This document shows, piece after piece, positions 51,431 to 61,640 of a DNA stretch of 64,000 nt (the stretch's first letter is position 1; every line of letters begins with the position of its first letter). Source of the stretch: Hemicentrotus pulcherrimus (lineage: Eukaryota; Echinodermata; Echinoidea; Camarodonta; Strongylocentrotidae); contig BEXV01000592.1 of assembly GCA_003118195.1 (NCBI GenBank), positions 94,247 to 158,246 on the forward strand. The letters are read 5' to 3'. A model generated the notes under the pieces. The model was not told the origin of the DNA and ran no database searches. It saw only the letters and a list, made by a program, of their open reading frames with translations. A program made the position numbers and the translations under genes.

Positions 51431-52568
51431 CAGGGTTGGCATATTTCCCACTTCGGAGGCTTATTTCCCGGACGCCGGGAAATAAGCGGTATTTACCGGT
51501 ATTTACCGGTATTTACCGCTTTTTACCGGTATTTACCACTTTTTACTGGGAAATACCGGGAAATACCGGGAAATATATTTTCCACTCAATTATTCATAGG
51601 GATTGTCCACTTTTGTACATAATAACAATGGTGGTGAGTATGGTTGCTCTGGTGTGTACTGTTTGTGTGTGTGTGTGTGTGTGTGTTTGTTCGTGTGTTT
51701 GTCTATGTTTGTTATTATGAAATGCTGGATAAAATACAGGAAAAAGATCTCAAATAAACACTTACCGGCAATCTAGATATGATTTTCTTCATTAAGTCAG
51801 TTGCTAATTTGGATTCAGCAGGGTTACGCCGCCGCGTCATATTCTTGTGTGCGCTCTAACTGCCACATTCCTTGACGGATTTCTTTCAAATGTTGTATGG
51901 AGGTGTGTCTTAGTACAATATACACATCTTTAGTGTTTGGTGATGCTGCCACCTGTGTTCCATCTGTTATGGGGTCAAAGATCATATTTTAGTGGATGTC
52001 TTTTGTGCCCTCTACCTGACGCATTTCTTGACAGATTTCTTGACAGATTTCTCTCAAATTTTCCACAGAGAAGCATTATACCCTTATCTACACACATATT
52101 GTTTTGGTGATGCTGCTCCTAGTCTTGATAACAGTCTGAACCACTAGTGGCGTCTCTACGTCATCCTTTTGTTTCAGGTAGGGGAGAGGGGATCTTCGTT
52201 CGAACATAAGGATGACACAAAATCGCTGCCACTGCCAGGGGATACATTCGCATTGCACGGCAATACAGATTGCGATATTCCTAGATAGCATATGAACAAA
52301 ATGCCATATGTTTGGGTGTGTACATGTATGCTGTGTGGAATTTATAAATCTGTTGGTGTGTACTATGAGTATTGTGCTGCTAATAATTTCAGAACAATAT
52401 TTTCAGTTGTTGAAGCTAAAAACAAGTAAAATTACTAATTAATAGAGAATTAAAATCATATTTCCCGTTTTCTTCATATTTACCGGATGCCCATCTTATT
52501 TACCGGACGGTATTTACCGGTATTTACCGCCGGTAATTACCGTCACCGGTATTTACCGCCTAACCCTG
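51431..52568. mobile_element. non-autonomous hAT-type element with 8-bp target duplication
   Basis: The insert begins CAGGGTTGGC and ends CTAACCCTG, and GTAATCAG occurs directly on both sides (51423-51430 and 52569-52576). Eight-base duplications and CAGGG-type termini are features of the hAT superfamily. Subterminal regions are packed with GGTATTTACCGGTATTTACC-type short repeats at both ends (51490-51540, 52500-52555), a possible array of transposase-binding motifs. No transposase frame is seen in the 1138 bp. Deleting the insert plus one duplication restores sequence matching the copy at the window start. Confidence 0.85.
51663..51687. repeat. (GT)n microsatellite within the hAT-type element
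   Basis: About eleven GT dinucleotides. Confidence 0.9.
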
Positions 52569-52644
52569 GTAATCAGTGTGTTGACTCACCACTCGGAAAC
52601 TAAAACAACACTCAAGTTTGTCATCTTGATTTGAAATTAATCTT

Positions 52645-52795
52645 TCTGATAGATCTCAATATGTAGTTTATGATAATAATTCCTCCAATTTTCTTCTATT
52701 ACATGGTGTACCACAAGGTCCTATTCTAGGACCTTTACTGTTTTTTAAATTTACATTAATGATCTTACACATTCAGCTGCACCTCGCAGTTAAAT
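52645..52795 (+). pseudogene. LINE reverse-transcriptase fragment
   Basis: The + strand reads YVVYDNNSSN then HGVPQGPILGPLLFF, the conserved GVPQGS(I/V)LGPLLF motif of CR1/Jockey-type non-LTR reverse transcriptases. After a frameshift, INDLTHS follows, matching the usual Y-I-N-D-L continuation. The catalytic YADD region is absent. Only about 50 codons survive, inside the larger inverted-repeat element. Confidence 0.8.
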
Positions 52796-53407
52796 GAAAG
52801 GCCTTCCCGCGTGAGTTTTTTAACACGGACCCGGCAAAAAAAAGTCGGCAAAAAAAAAAAAAAAAAANNNNNNNNNNAAAAAAAAAAAAAAAAAAAATCA
52901 AAGGGCAAAAAAGAGGGGTGCGGTTTATACACGAGGGCGGTTTATACAACGTTAATTACGGTAATATATTTTATCCTTTCAATCTTTTTATGAATGTAAA
53001 TTCCAATGAACTTAGATGTGTAGACATTTCCAAAACTATCAGATATATATTCAAGTACAAGAGGTATGCCTGTGAATATGAAGTATGTAATTCACTGTCC
53101 ATGTGTAAAACAATGTAATTGCAAACATGAACAAAAGTACTGATTTACAAGAGACTGCCTTTTGGTCTAATTAAATTTGATGTATAACAGTAGCCTTCAT
53201 GGGAATCTAGCACTCCATTTGACCGGGACATCTTGCAGCTATTTGTACACACACTCAAAAAAGGCCCTAAATGCACTTCATATTACTCCAGGAAATCAAT
53301 CTTGTTTCTCAGTCTCTAACACTTCCATTTTTACCCATTTTCTGCCATCTCCTTCACCATCTCACATGCAAATCTGGTTCGTTTGTTCTTTGGTCTTCAT
53401 CCTTTGT

Positions 53408-53570
53408 AATTCTCCCTTTTTCTTTCTCCTATCTACCTCTCTTTCTCTCTCTCCCTCTCACTCTATTTCCATTTCTCTCTCCTTCTTTCTCTCTCACTCT
53501 CTCTCGCACTCTCTTTCTGTTTATTACCACATTTGCCATTTCTTTCTCTCACTCTTTCTATTCTTTCCAA
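53408..53570. repeat. C/T-rich low-complexity tract
   Basis: TCTCTCTC and TTTC motifs; the 140- and 103-codon frames crossing it are not supported as genes. Confidence 0.8.
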
Positions 53571-54109
53571 TGGTCTATTTGAGCTATTGTTTTAAGTAGT
53601 CAATCCCTTTCTCTCTTACCACTCACTTTTTTTCACCAATATCTCTATATCTTATTCACAAATCACTCCCCTTCTATATTGTATGTTCATTCACACATTT
53701 TGCGTGAAGGGTACACTGTTTTAATATTTTTTGGTTGCGAAACTAGTTGAGCTTTATCATCTTGCCATAGAACGTAAGAAAAACATGTACGTTTTTTGTT
53801 GTTGTTAATACCAGAAAAAATTCTTCTTTGATTTATCCTTCATGTATCAGTTTGATTGCAAAGGGAATGATAAATAGCTATTACAAGAGGGTTGTGATAT
53901 TACATTTCATTTATGTTTGGAGCTCTCTCCTAATATGTCTCTGGGGAACTGGGCTCTGGCAAATTCTGAGGTAATCCATAGCGATAAATGTTGAAATATA
54001 AAGAATTAGATGGCATAAATAGGAGAGATGAGGGATGAGTTTTACCTCCCCCATCATTCAAACATAGAGGAAATGAGAACAGATAATGTAATAAATGCAG
54101 CAGTTCTTA

Positions 54110-54222
54110 GTCTTATTTTAGTGATATGTTCGTGATTGTAATATGTACAGCGCCATGAGCGTCAGAGCCTGTTGGATACCGGCGCTATATAAATATCTAT
54201 ATTATTATTATTATTTATTGAA
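54110..54222 (+). mobile_element. SINE/LINE 3' tail with (ATT)n
   Basis: CAGCGCCATGAGCG, followed by GGCGCTATATAAAT and ATTATTATTATTATT, is the typical 3' end of SINEs that borrow a LINE tail in many marine invertebrates. The tRNA-related head was not found upstream. Confidence 0.6.
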
Positions 54223-54433
54223 AGTACAAAAGTAGTATGATGCAATGAAACATTGTAAGTAAACATATTACAAATTCTGTGTTTCACCAAATAGATTTTT
54301 ATAGAGTTTTAGAAATGTAGATCATCAAGTAGTTTTTGCAATTTGGCTAACGTTTTCCCTGTAACTGTTAATAAGGGAAGCATGGAGGTGTAAGCAAAGA
54401 TAGAGGCATTGGGTGAGACAAAGAGAGAGAGAG

Positions 54434-54435
<2 letters not shown>

Positions 54436-54472
<37 letters not shown>
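54436..54472. repeat. (TA)n microsatellite
   Basis: About eighteen TA dinucleotides preceded by (GA)n. Confidence 0.95.
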
Positions 54473-54475
<3 letters not shown>

Positions 54476-54861
54476 GAAACATGAAATTTGTGAGTGCAAA
54501 CATTTTAAAGAAATCAGCTCAAGGGCAGATTCAATAACCCTATTGTATATTCCATAGAAATCATGTACAGATTACTTTGTAATGTTTTCACATTTCAAAA
54601 ATAAGAAATTGTGTTGCTTCTACTATTTTAAGATGAAAGATGAACTGAAAGAATGCTGTATATTCATATTCACCGTGATATATTACAGGGAATATCATTT
54701 GCAACCTTGCGCTGTTACTTGGGTTTCCTTGATTAGAAATGCCCAATTTCATAACCTATAATAGTGGCTGGAATCGTGATTTGTCAGGAAGTTCAATGAA
54801 ATTCAGTTCATTCAATTATTAAATATTTTCCTGTTTTTCTCGTTTATGTTTATCTTTACAG

Positions 54862-54907
54862 TGAGGATGAGTTTGACATTGTGGCATTATCATCAACTCC
54901 TTCACAG
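54862..54907 (+). CDS. FAM219: FAM219-family protein, penultimate coding exon
   Basis: This 46-nt internal exon has a pyrimidine-rich acceptor ending in TTTACAG and a donor CAG|GTATGT. One base completes the previous codon; the remaining 15 codons read EDEFDIVALSSTPSQ. This lines up with the acidic DSDDDFD plus serine-rich segment just before the conserved C-terminal block of vertebrate FAM219A/B. It ends on a complete codon, so it joins the next exon in phase 0. FAM219 proteins are small, conserved in animals and lack an established molecular function, so no biochemical role is claimed. The residue spanning the upstream junction ends in T, compatible with Ser or Asp of the family's DSD motif. 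The family assignment rests mainly on the following exon; this one adds order, phase and acidic/serine composition. Whether the gene is the A or B type cannot be told, because invertebrates may have a single copy. Confidence 0.85.
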
Positions 54908-55333
54908 GTATGTCAATGTAGATTATCATATCAATGTGACAATCATCCCAATCTTACTTCTTGGTTTAATACCGGATGTTGTATATAAAGCTTAGAAGAG
55001 AGTCATGTTAATGTTAAAACTAATTCATAATAATTGCATTTTGTTCTTCATGTCAGTAAAAGTGCATAAGATTTGAGAATAGTATTTAGGTTTGGTTAAA
55101 ATGAGCATACTCAACCACAAATATTATTGTCAGTGGGTATAAATAAGTAACTCCTTTTATAGAAATATGTTTTTTTAGGCACCTGGTTTGACTGCCCTGA
55201 AATGTTTTAAAGTTAGAATTCTTATTGCACCTGAGTGTACAAAGACACATATCCCACTATAAGGTCATCATCCATCTTCATACCCACTTCATGCATTATA
55301 TATGTGTGTGGACTTTGAACATCATTCAACTAA

Positions 55334-55423
55334 CTTATGGGACTGGCTGATATGTCTTCATATCTTATGGGACTGGTTGATATGTCTTCATATCTTATGG
55401 GACTGGCTGATATGTCTTGATAT
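55334..55423. repeat. 30-bp tandem triplication in FAM219 intron
   Basis: CTTATGGGACTGGCTGATAT plus GTCTTCATAT occurs three times with single-base differences. The length is a multiple of three, giving an open but meaningless frame. Confidence 0.9.
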
Positions 55424-55837
55424 CTTAAAGGAAACCACACCCCAAGAAATAACTGTTGTTATCGTGAGAGATTTGTTGTATTATTCCCCATTAATCTTCA
55501 AGATGCCCCACCAAAGTGAATGAGGGAAGTATGAAGCAAGAGATTCTTCGCATGATGTACGGTTTCTCAGCAAGACACAGGCATTGCCATTTTCGTAATA
55601 ACGTGACATACTATGCAAGAGCGTTTATCAAGTAAATGTATTCAAATTTATGGATGCTTCCTTCCCAGGTGTGTATGGTGATGCAGTATTTCATTCACCT
55701 GCTATTATCCTTTATACTATAATTGTCAGAGTGCAAATTGCATAAACAAGTTGGTGCTCTTCTGGGATGTTTATTTTTCCACATAAATTGCTCTATTTTA
55801 GTATTTTTAAATGAATGAGTTATGCTTGTTCCCTGTT

Positions 55838-55859
55838 ATATATATATATATATATATAT
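55838..55859. repeat. (TA)n microsatellite
   Basis: About ten TA dinucleotides in the last FAM219 intron. Confidence 0.9.
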
Positions 55860-56106
55860 TTTCTTCTTTTCACCGAATATAATTTTTACCTTCTCAGCTA
55901 TGATTTTTTTTTTAAAGTAAAGTTTTTGTTATTGAATTAAAAAAGCATTTTCAACTAAAGCTTGGTGCATGATACATATACAAGTTTGCCTGGTAAGACA
56001 CATTATTAAGAAAATAGCTTGGCCCATGTCATGCTTAAAGGCTTAATTTTCTGACATGCCCCCTCATAAGCTGTTTCCCATTCAATTTATATTCCCTGTC
56101 TTGCAG

Positions 56107-56256
56107 ACGACACAAGACCTACGACAGCAACTGCTCAAAGACGGCTTCCGGTTAGATGAGGTCCCTGACGATGAGGAGCTTGACCTGATCCCGCCGCGGC
56201 CGATGGTTGACCGATGCGCATGCTGCCAACCCCAAGCTAACTGCACAATACAATGA
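56107..56256 (+). CDS. FAM219: FAM219-family protein, terminal coding exon with stop codon
   Basis: The acceptor is CCTGTCTTGCAG and the exon codes for 49 residues before TGA at 56254-56256. The core, LLKDGFRLDEVPDDEELDLI, is the hallmark C-terminal block of FAM219A/B, where vertebrates have nearly the same string (KDGYRLDE.PDDEDLDLIPP). It is followed by PPRP and a cysteine cluster, CACCQ...C, ending in IQ. Human FAM219A also ends in a CMCC cluster and a final IQ. Clustered cysteines could be lipidated or bind metal, but this is speculation. The exon is richer in GC and CpG than the flanking DNA, as expected of constrained coding sequence. The frame is open upstream of 56107 to 56056, but that part is intron: it lacks family similarity and the splice acceptor decides the start. 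The call as a FAM219 family member is firm; the function is unknown. Confidence 0.93.
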   Translation, partial: TTQDLRQQLLKDGFRLDEVPDDEELDLIPPRPMVDRCACCQPQANCTIQ

Positions 56257-57989
56257 CATGCATGAAGTCCATATTGGACCCTAAACCCATGACATGCCCC
56301 CTTCTTATTTATGAAAACAGAAATAGATGTGAATATGTATATTTCTTCAACTGCAAAAAAATCACTATACTTCAGTGGATCAAGTGGAAGCCAAGTGATG
56401 AAGAAAACAAACGGACTTGAAAATGGATGACTGTTGATCCTAGAAGAATTGAATTATGGTTGTGAAAGAGAAATTATTGGTATATATCATAAGGATTACG
56501 AATGTGTATATCAATACTGTTTTCAAATTGAGGAGTGTTAAAAGTCTATTTTATGATGGTGCACATGTGTATTTTGAAATGCAGCAATCATTTTTTTTTT
56601 AAATCTGTGTTATGCCAATTGTGTGTACTGCAGTTGTTTATTGCTGAACCGATATCATATTTATGCCAAATACATGTTTCTTTCTCTTTCAATTTTTTAA
56701 AAAATTATCCCTATTAACTAGTAAAAAATAGGAGACATCTTGTTTCCTTTGTGTTTTCATGTTCTGTTTACCATGATTTCTCTATTTTTATTGTTGATAT
56801 TTCATCTCTTTTTTTTAATGTCTGTGTTACTTGATTCATGACTCTAAATTTATATTTATGTTAACATAAAGTCAATGTTAGTCACTGAAAATTCCATTTA
56901 TGCTAGGACAATCAAAGCACTTGTATATTAATGTAATGCTATGAGAAAATGTTGTGTCCATTATTCCAGAAAATAGAGATCATCTTTAATTGAGTCAAAT
57001 GCATATACCAAGTAACTCTCTTAAAGATGACACATGAAAAACAGGATGTCAAATTGCCTTTGATGTACTGCCTACAAGATCTATGTTTGATGTTACACTG
57101 AACTACATTTCTAAATGTAGCAGAGACTTCCTGCTAACAGTCATATTAAATACAATGTACAGCAGTAATAATCACTCTGTCAGTGGACTGCACCAACAAA
57201 CTTTCTACCTGGAAAACCAATCCTTGAATTATAAACATTTTGTCTTGCTTCCACTATGCTTAGATTGCTTCTGAACACCCAACATGGAACACTTAAGCAC
57301 TTGGCCGATCAGATTTCAGCCAAACCTTTTAATGGTCGAGAGTGGTGTAAGCATAATTTGATTTTTACTTCTCGTCCGTCACAACCCGGGAGCTACGACT
57401 GGATGGTTTGATGACCCCTCCAGCAGAAATACAACAATTATCTGGTTTTCAGTCTAAGGAATTGGAGAACAGGATGCTGATGATATGTCACATGATCATG
57501 TTCCATAAACAACAGCCATGAGCAAGATGATTGTCAGACAACTGTAAAACTTGCTCCAATTACCAAAAGATACTAGAAAACAAGATTTCTTCTTTGGAAG
57601 GCTATCATAATAGAGGCTACTGTGAAAGGAAGCTTGGTTCCACACCAATATTGATCATCTTTTCCATGGGAGATGACAGTCCTTTCTCATCAGTCCACAT
57701 GTTCTGCGAATGACCACTATAGATATCCATGGTAGTGCCTTCTGGACTTCTGACACTTTGGATTTAATGAGTTACAAACAAGCTAAGCCACAAACAACTA
57801 CTGGCAATTGACCCAAGCAGTCAAACTGGATACTATCCATTCATGTTAGTATGAAACCACTGAAACATATCTTTATTTGATATCTATATTTCTGTCTGAC
57901 TAGTTATGAATAATTCATTTCGTTGGATTCTCCCTGTAGTATGTGTTACCGATACTCATTGGAAAATATATGTATCAACCAGCACTGCT
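56257..57989 (+). other. probable FAM219 3' UTR and downstream DNA
   Basis: The sequence after the FAM219 stop is AT-rich, has no further coding signal and is comparatively poor in repeats up to the inverted-repeat element at 57994. No clean AATAAA was seen close to the stop. An ATTAAA at 57145-57150 is one possible polyadenylation signal, but the transcript end cannot be fixed from sequence alone. Confidence 0.5.
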
Positions 57990-57993
57990 TTAA

Positions 57994-58359
57994 AGGTAAA
58001 GACCAGTAATGGTCATGCGATTGCATTGTGAAAGAAACGTTGTGGAATCAATCAGAAAATGTTGATCATCTAGCATCTAGCATCTGCAAGGTTCTGGAAT
58101 CATCAAAATGATAAGAAATTTGGCCCATTCTTCGTAAAGTTACAAGCACTATACACAGAAAGATGTATATGGGACTACCCTGTATCTCTCACAGACCAAG
58201 AGAGAAACCAATTTACCAAATATATGAATTAGTAGGCGGTTTCCCGGCAAATTTTTTATCATCATGTATTAGTCAAAACATATTCTTTCACATGATTGGT
58301 AATGAGAGCTTCCATTTCATTTTTTGAAATTGGGGCGTTTCCAATACTTGTCTTTACCT
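57994..58359. mobile_element. TTAA-flanked short inverted-repeat element
   Basis: The left end is AAGGTAAAGACCAGTAATGG and the reverse complement of the right end is AAGGTAAAGACAAGTATTGG. TTAA abuts both sides (57990-57993 and 58360-58363). The interior is non-coding. The end sequence differs from the AAGTCCAC family, so this is a separate family with the same target preference. Confidence 0.75.
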
Positions 58360-58430
58360 TTAAGCATGAGCAAACTTAAATCACACATTATTTGCTCTAT
58401 GTTTACTATTATTTGCTCTATGTTTACTAT

Positions 58431-58462
58431 TGTTTGTTGAGAGCCAGATGGACAGTAAATGT
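58431..58462. repeat. GAGCCAGAAGGG hairpin family, half copy 13
   Basis: TGTTTGTTGAGAGCCAGATG is followed by GACAGTAAATG; only the left arm is seen. Confidence 0.5.
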
Positions 58463-60295
58463 AAATGATATGGAATAGATCCTATTTGCATCCTATAGTA
58501 GATCATATGCAAAGTCCAATTTTAACTGTGCAAAGGCTATTGGGAATATATCAAGGAAAGAAATTAGATTATATTTATAGTCATACTTTCAAGTCAAAGA
58601 TTTGTCTGATGTTGGTTTTAGTTCTCAATGGAAATATATGAAGATCAGAAAATACTCTGTAATATGCTCTGGTGACAATTGTTTCAGGCTTCGATTTTTC
58701 AAAAGATGTAGAGTTGCAGTTGGGTTTTAGGTTAGGATTAGGGTTAGTAATTAATCGAGATTTGAAGTGAAGAGTTCGGTCAGTGTAGGATATAGACACC
58801 AAGAAATGTGGGTGAAGCATGTGTCATACATAAATATCAATTCAGAAAACCCCAGATATAAAGGGTTGTTAGGCATTCCAATGTTCACAAAGGAAACCTA
58901 CCTGTATAAAATACAGGCTCAATCAGTAATCTCTTGTGCAATAGATCCAGTACTGTTGACCAGTTTTTATTTTATTTTTTTTTATTCAGGTGATGTATGC
59001 AATGTCACTGACATTTATAATTAAAAAGAAAAAGATCTCACTATATAGACTTGGACTCTTTTTCTATTTATTTGTAGCATAAGCAATTGCTTTTCAGAAC
59101 TTTTCTGTTTTGACTATGCTATTACTTTCTGCCAAGTTACTTTTAAGAGAGGTTATTCTAAAATTGGCACGTCCCTATATGTTGTTACATCCCCTATCAG
59201 TGACCAATATATTTAGCTTTGTGGATTTCATTAAAAACAGAGACTGTACATTTAAATTACATATTCCTGATGTTTGTTGTGGCATGAGCTATAAGGGCTA
59301 ATTAATCATTTACAAAAATACTTTTTATAGATGCACCACATTATGCTAATCTGTTGATTATTAAGCTGGAAATGGCAGAACTTGTAGTCTGTGGAAAATA
59401 TTTGTTATCAACATCAACATCAAATCATAGTCAATGGGTCAAAATTTGTGCTCTAATCATTTTAATTTTGTTTAAAGAAGAGGTCGACCCTGTGCCATTA
59501 TCAAGATGGTAAGAAAGCACCCCTACATGTCTGCAGATGTCTTCCTCTTACATTGATTCAAATCGATGGCAACATGCCTGTGCCAGCTTTTTACCTGATG
59601 ACGACAGAAAAAAAAAAGACGAGAGAAAAGAGCCATTACCTTAAAGACGTCCTAGTATGACATACCTGTATGCCTCAAGGCAATCAGCGCAAAAATGAAG
59701 CTAAAAGATGCAGAAAAAAATCCAGGTCTTTAATGAAACAGAGCTGACTATCACGATTCTGTCCCCCTGCAGAATTTCTCCACTTATCAATTCATGAATT
59801 GTCTTGAGGAGAGAAATGATGAAATCCAGAGCTACTAAACAGAATTTATGTTTGATTCAGATCGCAGCCCCCCCCCCCCAACACTACAAACACTATTGCC
59901 TCGCTGTAGAACTGTTTAATAGATGAATAACATTGGGTACAAAAGAAAAACTGATCTGTTCTCAAATTAACGAGTTGTCTACTGGTAAATTTTAATGTGA
60001 ATGCATGTTTTAAATAAGTTTGAAAGAATACCTCACCGCCTACATGAAAACATACCTTTTGAAACATTATTTTGGTTGTTTTGACAAATTTGTCAAGTCC
60101 TTATAAGGCGAGTCAAATTTTCATTTTCTGTTGAATAGCGTTACAGAACATGTATAAGAGGTATTGGATGCCTAGTTGTTGGGGTAAAAATTGATAATTC
60201 ATGCCAAATTTCATGTTTGCAAATGTTTGCCAAAAAATACACATATTTCCATAACTTGTGGGGAAAATACATGTAGATAGATGACAAAATAAAAC

Positions 60296-60298
<3 letters not shown>

Positions 60299-60334
<36 letters not shown>
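60299..60334. repeat. (TC)n microsatellite
   Basis: About seventeen TC dinucleotides. Confidence 0.95.
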
Positions 60335-60337
<3 letters not shown>

Positions 60338-61382
60338 TTGCGGCATGACAGATAGGGCAAAATGATGGTTAAAGGCATCTACACATTATACATTAGAAAA
60401 ATAGTGGCCTAGTTTTTCCATCACAACATTTATGGAATATTTATCATAGACAGGTGGTTTTTGTTTCCTCCACGGACATGGATGTGAATGTCTTTCTTTC
60501 CACAAGGGATAAAACAAGAGTGATGGTATAGAAGAATCACAAAGTCCATGCCTGCAGAAATATCTAGGCACTTAAGCTGCCTATGATCCATGTACTGACT
60601 ACCATTTAACCCTTACAATACCAAGAATACATCGGTCATCTTCCCCTTTTCTGAAGAAGAAAAAATGACCAGATATCCTTTTACTTTCCCCGTGTGCAGC
60701 AATTTTTGTTCAGAAGAAGTGGAGATTATCATCATTCTGTGCGTTCATCTTTTATTCTGACAAATTCTAGTGATTTTCTCTCATCTACCTGCTCTTAATG
60801 GATATTATGGGTCTTTACAGTGTTCAATACATAGGTATTAAAATTTATGTTAAAATACTCAAATATTCAGCTTTTATAACTTTGTCTTTCATATGTTCAA
60901 TATTGATATCCTAAAATGTTTGTAGAAAACAATTTTTGTTGTAATCATTGTGCTATGTTATTTGTTTATGTTCTGTTCTGTTTTGTTCAGCTTAGCTGTA
61001 TGGGTACATGCAGGTTACAAATTGATTTTGCTCTGATTTAATTGAAATTTTATTTGCATAGGTTTGTGTTGAGATAAGGGTGCCAAATATCAGTCAAAAT
61101 TTGCCATGTATCTCAAGAAAATCAAGTTCTACAACCTAGTTGAAGCACAGCCTATGAGACCAACGTCAGTCTCATGGTCTTCTAAGAACTAATCTAAGGG
61201 TTTACAGTACATGGTCTTGTAATCATAGTCTTGTTTACTATTATTTGCATGGTATAGTTGTATTCTTAACCTTTGGTCAACTGGGATATATATATAATTT
61301 ATTTCCAATATTTTATTTTACTCTTTTTTAAATAGGTAAGAAAATAATGATTAAGATTTTATCTGTGCATATTAAATGGAAA

Positions 61383-61413
61383 TGAATGAATGCCTTCTAG
61401 CTCTCAGTGGATG
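61383..61413. repeat. GAGCCAGAAGGG hairpin family, half copy 14
   Basis: GAATGCCTTCTAGCTCTCAG is a right arm without a matching left arm. Confidence 0.5.
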
Positions 61414-61499
61414 GTATGTAGCAACCTTAGCCAACATCACGTTATTATCTCTCTTTTGTGTCTTTTCAATAAATTTGTATTTCCTATCATTATTCCTCC

Positions 61500-61640
61500 C
61501 CTCTCCCTCTGTCTGTCTCTCTATTTCTGTTTCTCTGACTCTCTCTCTCTCTCTATCTCTCTCATCCCTCCCTCGTCCTCTTTCTTCATCCTGCAGCTAT
61601 CTGTTGTCATCTCTCCTCCTCTCGCCACTATCTCTCTCAT
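61500..61640. repeat. C/T-rich low-complexity tract
   Basis: (TC)n with CCCTCC mixtures, about 100 bases downstream of hairpin half copy 14. Confidence 0.8.

Larger units (their letters stand above)
51277..52963 (+). mobile_element. inverted-repeat element of the tRNA-bearing family, host of nested insertions
   Basis: Ends TACTGTAATTAACGGTG and TTAATTACGGTA are bounded by TA, and the inner GGTGCGGTTTATACACG block occurs near both ends, as in the 37153 copy. It differs in its interior: instead of the tRNA-like region it carries the CCTGGCAATG / GTGTGTTGACTC segment also seen at the window start. It is split by a hAT-type insertion (51431-52568) and holds a LINE reverse-transcriptase fragment (52645-52795). 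A run of A with ten N bases (52868-52877) marks an unresolved gap. Confidence 0.75.
31499..54861 (+). other. possible large FAM219 intron, repeat-filled
   Basis: If the 39-nt exon upstream is real, this 23-kb stretch is one intron or contains one more small exon. It holds pyrimidine tracts, the TAGT-flanked element, tRNA-bearing elements, a SINE, palindromes, the 64-bp tandem array and the hAT insertion, each listed separately. No other coding exon was recognised with confidence on either strand. Confidence 0.35.
54908..56106 (+). other. intron between the last two FAM219 exons
   Basis: This 1199-nt GT-AG intron is AT-rich. It contains a triplicated 30-bp unit (55334-55423), a (TA)n tract (55838-55859) and no other recognisable element. 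The ORF across 55302-55523 is only the tandem repeat read through. Confidence 0.8.

Noticed and set aside
58725..58750. Telomere-like GGTTAGGATTAGGGTTAG
   Set aside because: Fewer than three degenerate units, in unremarkable surroundings.
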